Positions 14,801-18,969 of a stretch of 18,969 bases of DNA are shown piece after piece. The stretch's first letter is position 1. Every line of letters begins with the position of its first letter. The translations under genes were made by a program, and so were the position numbers. The notes below the pieces were generated by a model. The model saw nothing but the letters and a program-made list of their open reading frames with translations, ran no database searches and was not told the DNA's origin. The stretch is from an uncultured bacterium (GTDB taxonomy: Bacteria > Patescibacteriota > Minisyncoccia > Phycocordibacterales > UBA5272), in the NCBI GenBank assembly GCA_903834855.1, contig CAILKS010000029.1, positions 1-18,969 on the forward strand, given 5' to 3'.

Positions 14801-14871
14801 AATTAGTAAATAGCAAACAGGAAAACACAAAGCGTGCGACCTTCGGTCGCACGCTTTCCTTTTTACTAATT
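14801..14871 (+). terminator. valS terminator with nested inverted repeat
   Basis: A 13-bp perfect stem, AAAGCGTGCGACC (14829-14841) with GGTCGCACGCTTT (14845-14857) around TTC, is followed by CCTTTTT. An outer inverted repeat, AATTAGTAAA (14801-14810) with TTTACTAATT (14862-14871), encloses it. From 14872 to 14930 there are only short tandem units (TTTCTGC twice, then ACTTTATG-like units). Confidence 0.9.
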
Positions 14872-14952
14872 GCTTTCTGCTTTCTGCTTTGTAAGCTTTA
14901 TAGACTTTATGAACTTTCAACTAATGCATCTGTGTATAACTTCTCACATTTA

Positions 14953-14979
14953 TTGACATTACTAGTTGTATACTATGTT
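14953..14979 (+). promoter_or_regulatory. Tentative hsp20 promoter
   Basis: A perfect TTGACA (14953-14958) is followed by TATGTT (14974-14979) after only 15 bases; TATACT (14969-14974) is too close to it. The start would be near 14986, about 20 bases before the ATG. There is no CIRCE element. The pairing of boxes is uncertain. Confidence 0.3.
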
Positions 14980-15005
14980 CATACACATCTAACTTCGTAA
15001 TTATT

Positions 15006-15548
15006 ATGCTTAAAGAAAAAAAATCATTTTTTGAAAGACTTGCCGGTTCCATTAGTGTTGATGATGAGGACGAGCCAATCGTTCCATTTGAAGCGGCTGA
15101 TGACGAAGAAGATATTCCAATAAAACATTCCGCTAGCAAAGTAAAAAGTAGTCATATGCCTATGCCAAAAGCATCTACACATATAACTTATAATGAAGAA
15201 GATGAAGCTGATATGGAAGAAGGAGAGCTTTCTGTTGATGTCTATCAGACAGGTACAGAGATAATTATTGAAGCTATGGTTGCTGGTGTAAAACCAGAAG
15301 ATCTTCATCTATCAATAACTCGTGATATGGTTACTATTAAAGGACGCCGTGATGGAAATACTCAAGTTACTCATGATGATTATTTCTATAAGGAACTTTA
15401 CTGGGGAAGTTTCACTCGTTCAATACTACTTCCACATGAAGTTGAAATTGAAGAAGCTGAGGCTGTTGAAAAGCATGGACTTTTGATAATCAGATTGCCG
15501 AAGATTGATAAGGCAAGACAGACCAAACTTAAAGTTAAAAGTATATAA
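15006..15548 (+). CDS. Hsp20 / alpha-crystallin small heat shock protein
   Basis: The 180-aa protein has a long, very acidic N-terminal region (residues about 18-75, many Asp/Glu, with a Met/His patch HMPMPKASTH at 50-59). The alpha-crystallin domain follows (about 73-168): GELSVDVYQTGTEIIIEAMV, VKPEDLHLSI, VTIKGRR, the YFYKELYWGSFTRSILLP block and the closing GLLIIRLPK. It is an ATP-independent holdase chaperone that forms oligomers; the C-terminal LKVKSI may serve as the I/V-x-I/V-type anchoring motif. It is a single-gene unit. Its stop codon lies inside the left outer arm of structured repeat copy B, so the mRNA would carry that structure as its 3' end. Confidence 0.93.
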   Translation: MLKEKKSFFERLAGSISVDDEDEPIVPFEAADDEEDIPIKHSASKVKSSHMPMPKASTHITYNEEDEADMEEGELSVDVYQTGTEIIIEAMVAGVKPEDLHLSITRDMVTIKGRRDGNTQVTHDDYFYKELYWGSFTRSILLPHEVEIEEAEAVEKHGLLIIRLPKIDKARQTKLKVKSI

Positions 15549-15670
15549 GTCATAAATTGTTTCATCTACTGCGTTACGGAGCCTCTCATTTTTACTCAAT
15601 GTACTCCCTCGTACGTCTCCTAAAAATGTTTCTCCGTGCCTTGTATCTAAAATAATTTCTGACTTATATA
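15542..15670 (+). repeat. Structured intergenic repeat, copy B (129 bases)
   Basis: Parts in order: outer arm TATATAAGTCATAAATT (15542-15558); block GTTTCATCTACTGCGTTA (15559-15576); inner arm (15577-15595, CGGAG...CATTTTTAC); core with ATGTAC...GTACGT (15599-15616). Then the inner arm complement (15621-15636, TAAAAATG...CTCCG), block TGCCTTGTATCTAAAAT (15637-15653) and outer arm AATTTCTGACTTATATA (15654-15670). The outer arms pair at 16 of 17 positions. Blocks match copy A at 17/18 and 15/17 positions, while the outer arms are unrelated to those of copy A. It begins in the last codons of hsp20 and has the same orientation as hsp20. Confidence 0.85.
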
Positions 15671-15677
15671 ATACGGA

Positions 15678-15715
15678 AATACAAAAAACCGGTCTTACGA
15701 CTGATTTTTTGTATT
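15678..15715. terminator. Bidirectional terminator between hsp20 and the TPR gene
   Basis: AATACAAAAAA (15678-15688) pairs with TTTTTTGTATT (15705-15715), with an inner GGTC/GACT stem. A-run and T-run flank the stem on both strands, so it can serve both convergent genes (hsp20 + and the TPR gene -). Confidence 0.8.
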
Positions 15716-15750
15716 TGTGTATTCGATAGAAAACTCTAAACCATTTCAAA

Positions 15751-16500
15751 TTATTTATCTGAACAATTACTTTTTTCTAAAGATAGCTTCATTATTGCCC
15801 CTGCCACTTTGTTAGTATCACTACCTTCCTCAGATCTCATAAGCACATGCCATGCACTAGCTCCAGCATCACTACACTTTTTTATAGCTAATTCAATAGT
15901 AGCTTTATCTACCCATATATCTACATCATTCCAATAATCATCTTTATTAGTATTATTTATATAATTCATAATTACAGGATAAGCATCTTTGTCTTTATCA
16001 AAATAAATCAATCCTCCTAAATAACTATGTACAATATCTCTATTCAAAGGTTCTAATTCGTATGCCTTACTGTATGAATCCAAAGATTCTTCTAGCCTTT
16101 TATCATTTCTTAATAAAATACCCCTCAAATTATAAAACTCTGCAGACTTAATACCATTAATAGAAACTGCTGAATCAGTATCTTGTAATGCTTCATTGTA
16201 TCTTCCTTCATGCCCAAGAGAAAAAGCTCTCATGACATAACCCACTTGTTCTTTTGGTTTTAATTTTATAGCACCGTTAAGAGTTTCAATAGCTTCCTTA
16301 TTTTTACCATCAGATATTTGCTGTTCAGCAATTTTTATATAATTTTGATATAAAGATTCATTTCTTTTATTTTGTAAATTAAGAAAAATACTTAATAAAG
16401 CAATACTAAAAATAATAGAAAATATTGTAAATACTAATTTCCTATTACTAGTGATTGATAGTTTTGAGAGAAACTTATTTTTGAGAGTTTTTAGGATCAT
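15751..16500 (-). CDS. Membrane-anchored TPR-repeat protein
   Basis: The 249-aa protein has a basic N-terminus, one membrane helix (about 22-42) and then tetratricopeptide repeats: about 51-82 (AIETLNGAIKLKP), 83-116 (YNEALQDTDSAVSI) and 120-153 (LEESLDSYSKAYELEP). A less regular C-terminal region follows. TPRs mediate protein-protein contacts, so it is a scaffold with no catalytic motif. The anchor suggests the TPR domain faces outward, but the topology is not certain. It is the last gene of a three-gene operon; its start overlaps the stop of the 76-aa gene by 4 bases (ATGA), implying translational coupling. Confidence 0.8.
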   Translation of the reverse strand: MILKTLKNKFLSKLSITSNRKLVFTIFSIIFSIALLSIFLNLQNKRNESLYQNYIKIAEQQISDGKNKEAIETLNGAIKLKPKEQVGYVMRAFSLGHEGRYNEALQDTDSAVSINGIKSAEFYNLRGILLRNDKRLEESLDSYSKAYELEPLNRDIVHSYLGGLIYFDKDKDAYPVIMNYINNTNKDDYWNDVDIWVDKATIELAIKKCSDAGASAWHVLMRSEEGSDTNKVAGAIMKLSLEKSNCSDK

Positions 16501-16727
16501 ATTTCCAATATATTTATTTTACTAGAAGAGACTTCTTCTATTGAAGTAATTTTTACTTTTATATCTTCAGATGGACATGAGTAAATAATTTCATTTTTTT
16601 GAAATTCCTCCATATTTCCAAAAGGAAGAACTTTCGTACATCCAAATTCTTTCATTTTAGTTTCAAAATAACCAACATCTTCTAGAGTAGCAGAACTATT
16701 CATAAAGGTAATTTTTATAGGTTTCAT
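16497..16727 (-). CDS. Hypothetical protein, 76 aa
   Basis: I do not recognise this protein. The product is small and soluble, alternating predicted strands and helices, with two Cys (30 and 51). It overlaps the TPR gene by 4 bases and starts 4 bases after the 258-aa gene, and this tight packing is the main support that it is real. The ATG at 16727 has no SD, consistent with translational coupling. Confidence 0.6.
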   Translation of the reverse strand: MKPIKITFMNSSATLEDVGYFETKMKEFGCTKVLPFGNMEEFQKNEIIYSCPSEDIKVKITSIEEVSSSKINILEI

Positions 16728-16731
16728 ATTT

Positions 16732-17508
16732 TTACATTCTTTCTCTTAACGAAAGTAGCTCGGTATAAAAATTACTCAACATTTCTTTGCTTTTTCCTGT
16801 GGTAAAAATCTCTGCCCATACACCAACTTTATTTAAATTTTCATCAGAAAAAAATCTCTCATATGTGTTGATTAATATAGGTAAGTCTTTTTTTAAATCA
16901 GAATCTCTATTTTTATAACCCACCAAACTGGAACCCATAAAAATATAATTTTTGAAAGAATAAATTATTATCTTTAATATAAGTGCTTCATCTTCATTAA
17001 ATGAAAAATCTCCCAAAATAAATAAACTCACAAACTTTTTCCTAATTAATGTTTTATCAAGCTCCTCACATACTATCAAAAAACCTCCAAACTCATCATC
17101 ATTATTAACTTCTTTTTCTGTTTTATTTTCTAAAAAACAATAAATATAAGCTTCTTTAATAATTACAAGAATTTTGTCTATTTTTAATTCTATTCTATCA
17201 ACATATCCGTCATCAATCGGATTACTAAGCACCTTGATAGACAATTCGTAAATATCAGACCATTGTTTTAAAGAAAATATAAGTAATTCTCTATCTTGTT
17301 TAGACTTTATAAAATCTAAATCAATGGAAAAAGAATCAACTATAGATTCAAGTTCTTTTATTTCTTTTTTATCAAGCAGAGAATACGCAGAGAAAAGCGA
17401 AGGGTCTGTCCATTTTATTTTACCAATAGACAAATCACGGATAATACTCGCTAGATGACGTCTACCAAAAAATGTATCTTCTTTGTAAGATTTTTTCATA
17501 TATTTCAA
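16732..17508 (-). CDS. Hypothetical helical protein, 258 aa
   Basis: I do not recognise this protein. It is mostly alpha-helical and rich in Lys, Glu, Ile and Leu, with no signal peptide or clear membrane segment, although FVSLFILGDF and LILKIIIYSF (about 161-190) are hydrophobic. It is the first gene of the operon with the 76-aa and TPR genes and is very AT-rich. Start choice: an AGGAG SD (17514-17518) lies 5 bases before a TTG at 17508 but 14 bases before the first ATG at 17499. The TTG is therefore favoured by spacing, though the ATG (three residues later) cannot be excluded. Confidence 0.65.
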   Translation of the reverse strand: MKYMKKSYKEDTFFGRRHLASIIRDLSIGKIKWTDPSLFSAYSLLDKKEIKELESIVDSFSIDLDFIKSKQDRELLIFSLKQWSDIYELSIKVLSNPIDDGYVDRIELKIDKILVIIKEAYIYCFLENKTEKEVNNDDEFGGFLIVCEELDKTLIRKKFVSLFILGDFSFNEDEALILKIIIYSFKNYIFMGSSLVGYKNRDSDLKKDLPILINTYERFFSDENLNKVGVWAEIFTTGKSKEMLSNFYTELLSLRERM

Positions 17509-17536
17509 GTCTACTCCTGTTTTTAATTAATACAAA

Positions 17537-17679
17537 GGCAGGCTCTCCGACAAATATTTGTTCGCCGTCGCTCACAAATCTCGCCGGCCGCCGCTCGTGG
17601 TTTTGCTTGCTAGCAAAATATCACTGCGCCCATTCGAGCCTGCACGTACGACGCGCAGGCGTCGTACTCTCCCAGCACA
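17537..17679. repeat. GC-rich palindrome cluster with inverted tRNA-Phe 3' fragments
   Basis: This GC-rich island in an AT-rich genome has: GCAGGCTC (17538-17545) inverted as GAGCCTGC (17636-17643); the palindrome ACAAATATTTGT (17550-17561); TTTTGC/GCAAAA (17601-17618 region); and a perfect 9-bp hairpin, GTACGACGC (17646-17654) with GCGTCGTAC (17659-17667). CTCCCAGCACA follows (17669-17679). TTCGAGCCTGC (17633-17643) and CTCCCAGCACA are the T-arm and 3' acceptor sequence of the neighbouring tRNA-Phe, present here on the opposite strand and interrupted by the hairpin. ORFs across it are not credible. Confidence 0.65.
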
Positions 17680-17680
17680 A

Positions 17681-17715
17681 AATACAAAAACGCCCATAAA
17701 TGGCGTTTTTGTATT
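17681..17715 (-). terminator. Terminator of tRNA-Phe within a 25-bp foldback
   Basis: AATACAAAAACGCC (17681-17694) pairs with GGCGTTTTTGTATT (17702-17715) around a 7-base loop. On the minus strand a TTTTTGTATTTTG tail follows. The stem continues, after one A/C mismatch, for 11 more bp (17669-17679 with 17717-17727) into the tRNA 3' end. Confidence 0.8.
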
Positions 17716-17718
17716 CTG

Positions 17719-17791
17719 TGCTGGGAGGCAGGCTCGAACTGCCGACCCCTTGCTCTTCAGGCAAATGCTCTACCAACTGAGCTATCCCAGC
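17719..17791 (-). tRNA. tRNA-Phe (GAA)
   Basis: The 73-base cloverleaf has acceptor GCTGGGA/TCCCAGC, a D-arm GCTC...GAGC, anticodon stem TTTGC/GCAAG with loop CTGAAGA (anticodon GAA), and T-arm GGCAG/CTGCC with loop TTCGAGC. The discriminator is A. CCA is not encoded (the next bases are CAG), so it must be added by the CCA enzyme. It lies 65 bases downstream of the 112-aa gene and may be co-transcribed. Confidence 0.95.
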
Positions 17792-17856
17792 AAATATTAC
17801 CTATTAAAAGGTCTTAATATCCTATCATAAAAACAGCCAAAACAAAAGATGTATTT

Positions 17857-18195
17857 TTACTGATTAGTAGATGTCGATGTATTACCGGTAGCATTCTTGA
17901 TACCCTGCATAACTTGATCAAGTAATTTAGTTTCTGGTAATTGAGAGCGCAAATCATTAAATTGTTTTATAGTATCATCAATCTTTGATTTATTTTGATT
18001 AAAACTATCAACTGCTGGTTTTACATAATAATAAGCACCACCCAAAGAAGCAAAAATAACTATCCAAGATACAAATCTAAAAGCATTGGCGACATATTGT
18101 TGACGTCTTATGCCAATGAGAATATCATTATTCTCATTTGTCATTTCAAAAATTTCCTCTAATTTTTCCTGATTAGTTAAATCTGATACTTTCAT
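17857..18195 (-). CDS. Small single-pass membrane protein, 112 aa
   Basis: The function is not recognised. An N-terminal charged helix (1-34, coiled-coil-like with many Glu/Asn) is followed by one membrane helix (about 38-58, FVSWIVIFASLGGAYYYV). A second helical, coiled-coil-like region (62-100) and a Thr/Ser/Asn tail complete it. The arrangement resembles small membrane proteins common in CPR genomes next to tRNA genes, but this is only an impression. The start is supported by a TATACT box exactly 6 bases before the ATG (leaderless). It is sandwiched between tRNA-Arg and tRNA-Phe on the same strand. Confidence 0.75.
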   Translation of the reverse strand: MKVSDLTNQEKLEEIFEMTNENNDILIGIRRQQYVANAFRFVSWIVIFASLGGAYYYVKPAVDSFNQNKSKIDDTIKQFNDLRSQLPETKLLDQVMQGIKNATGNTSTSTNQ

Positions 18196-18201
18196 ATATT
18201 T

Positions 18202-18207
18202 AGTATA
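18202..18207 (-). promoter_or_regulatory. -10 box of the 112-aa gene, leaderless
   Basis: TATACT on the minus strand is followed by 6 bases and the ATG at 18195, the same spacing as at the HAD and valS genes. Confidence 0.45.
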
Positions 18208-18218
18208 TCACCACATTG

Positions 18219-18291
18219 TCCCCCGGGCAGGAATTGAACCCACATCAAAAGCTTAGGACGCTTCTGTTCTATCCATTTGAACTACCGGAGG
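18219..18291 (-). tRNA. tRNA-Arg (CCU)
   Basis: The 73-base cloverleaf has acceptor CCTCCGG/CCGGGGG (one T-G pair), D-arm GTTC...GAAC, anticodon stem GAAGC/GCTTT with loop GTCCTAA (anticodon CCU, reads AGG), and T-arm GTGGG/CCTGC with loop TTCAATT. The discriminator is A and CCA is not encoded. Its first 23 bases overlap the 3' end of the LAGLIDADG-like gene. Confidence 0.93.
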
Positions 18292-18904
18292 ATATTATTT
18301 CTATAGCACTAGTAACTAGTTTGTGATAATAAGAACTTTTTTGTACTCTTACCCTACACATACCATGTATTAGTTTATTTATTTTCCCGTTTCCTTCCAC
18401 CTTTTCAAAGCCTACTATATTTGACTCATCTAAAGCAAGTAATTTTAACCAAAATGAAATAAGCTCTTTTTTATTCTGACCTGAATAAAAACGAATAGAG
18501 ATTTTAATACGTTTCTTTTCAATCCCTAAAGATATTAGACCTTTAACGAAAAAATCTATTAATCTATGGTCACCATTGATTATATTAAGCTCACTCTTGG
18601 TTCCCTCGCCCCAATATAAAGCACTAAAAATAAGAAACATATCTCTATCGTTTAACGATTTAATAATTTTAGATGCATGTTCTCTAGATTCTAATTTTTG
18701 TTCTAATGAAACTCTTCTTGATGGATACCTTTTTGTCTCTAAAACTTGTTTTGCTTTTTTATTTAATTTTATATCTCTACAATATTTGCCAACTGTTCCC
18801 TTACCCAACCCTAATTCATTAACTATCTCCGCAATAGATTTACCTGACTCTCTCAGTAATTTTAATTTATATAAAATATCTTCTTTTATTTTTGGTTTTC
18901 CCAT
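18269..18904 (-). CDS. HTH plus LAGLIDADG-like (homing-endonuclease-type) protein
   Basis: The 211-aa product (ATG at 18904) begins with a helix-turn-helix (about 14-44: LRESGKSIAEIVNELGLGKG). A domain resembling single-motif LAGLIDADG proteins follows, with ALYWGEGTKS (95-104), NGDHRLIDFFVKGLISLG (110-127), FYSGQNKKELISFWLKLL (139-156) and GMCRVRVQKS (181-190). Such proteins are homing-type endonucleases or regulators derived from them (compare WhiA); nuclease activity here is not shown. A TTG-started extension to 18961 is rejected because it crosses an inverted repeat. The last 23 bases, including the TAG stop, lie inside tRNA-Arg, so the tRNA 5' half supplies the final residues. This suggests insertion next to the tRNA. 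Confidence 0.7.
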   Translation of the reverse strand: MGKPKIKEDILYKLKLLRESGKSIAEIVNELGLGKGTVGKYCRDIKLNKKAKQVLETKRYPSRRVSLEQKLESREHASKIIKSLNDRDMFLIFSALYWGEGTKSELNIINGDHRLIDFFVKGLISLGIEKKRIKISIRFYSGQNKKELISFWLKLLALDESNIVGFEKVEGNGKINKLIHGMCRVRVQKSSYYHKLVTSAIEIISSGSSNG

Positions 18905-18948
18905 ATATGTATATATACCATATCTTAGGATTAAGTATATATACATAT
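18905..18948. promoter_or_regulatory. 14-bp inverted repeat before the HTH/LAGLIDADG gene
   Basis: ATATGTATATATAC (18905-18918) and GTATATATACATAT (18935-18948) are perfect inverted copies 16 bases apart, directly upstream of the ATG at 18904. They could be an autoregulatory operator for the HTH protein. The TA-rich composition makes chance or a promoter-only role possible. Confidence 0.4.
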
Positions 18949-18969
18949 CAACAGAATACAAAAAGCAAC

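Noticed and set aside
17558..17830. A + strand ORF of 90 codons across tRNA-Phe (contains RQARTADPLLFRQ)
   Set aside because: This is the well-known spurious translation of an antisense tRNA-Phe; the tRNA cloverleaf on the minus strand explains the sequence.

Overview
The window looks like a piece of a small, AT-rich Candidatus Patescibacteria (CPR, Parcubacteria-like) genome. This is an inference from several signs. ValRS is unusually short. SecA has a lineage-style insertion. Most genes lack a Shine-Dalgarno sequence, and several have a -10 box so close to the ATG that the mRNA would be leaderless. The small uncharacterised proteins are also typical. UGA is used as a stop (for example at 394-396), so the Gracilibacteria/Absconditabacteria code does not apply. 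No CRISPR array, rRNA, integrase or transposase was seen.

Layout. 1-446: a small GC-richer orphan gene with its own promoter, SD and terminator. 481-2994 (-): secA. 3223-3694 (-): a second orphan gene of the same autonomous kind. 3717-8674 (-): a copper-handling operon read in the order SHOCT membrane protein, CsoR repressor, DUF305 protein, CopA copper ATPase, HMA-SafE/DsbD-like membrane protein, cupredoxin. It is driven by a near-consensus promoter (8703-8732) with a CsoR-type palindrome in the spacer. 8804-9727 (+): HAD phosphatase, converging on an APH-like kinase plus histidine-phosphatase pair (9732-11453, -). 11688-11789 (-): a 33-residue Lys/Ala-rich histone-tail-like protein, with a SET-domain lysine methyltransferase upstream (12088-12600, -). 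12657-14792 (+): valS, divergent from SET. 15006-15548 (+): Hsp20. 15751-17508 (-): a three-gene operon of two unknown proteins and a TPR membrane protein. 17537-17791: a GC-rich palindromic cluster and tRNA-Phe. 17857-18904 (-): a small membrane protein, tRNA-Arg(CCU), and an HTH/LAGLIDADG-like gene whose 3' end lies inside the tRNA.

The most interesting signals are four. (1) A two-copy structured repeat (11514-11633 and 15542-15670) has nearly identical internal blocks, while its outer arms differ completely between copies and yet stay self-complementary in each, which is covariation. (2) A SET methyltransferase sits beside a tiny histone-like polypeptide. (3) The 3' part of tRNA-Phe recurs in inverted orientation, interrupted by a perfect hairpin. 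(4) A probable homing-type gene ends inside tRNA-Arg.
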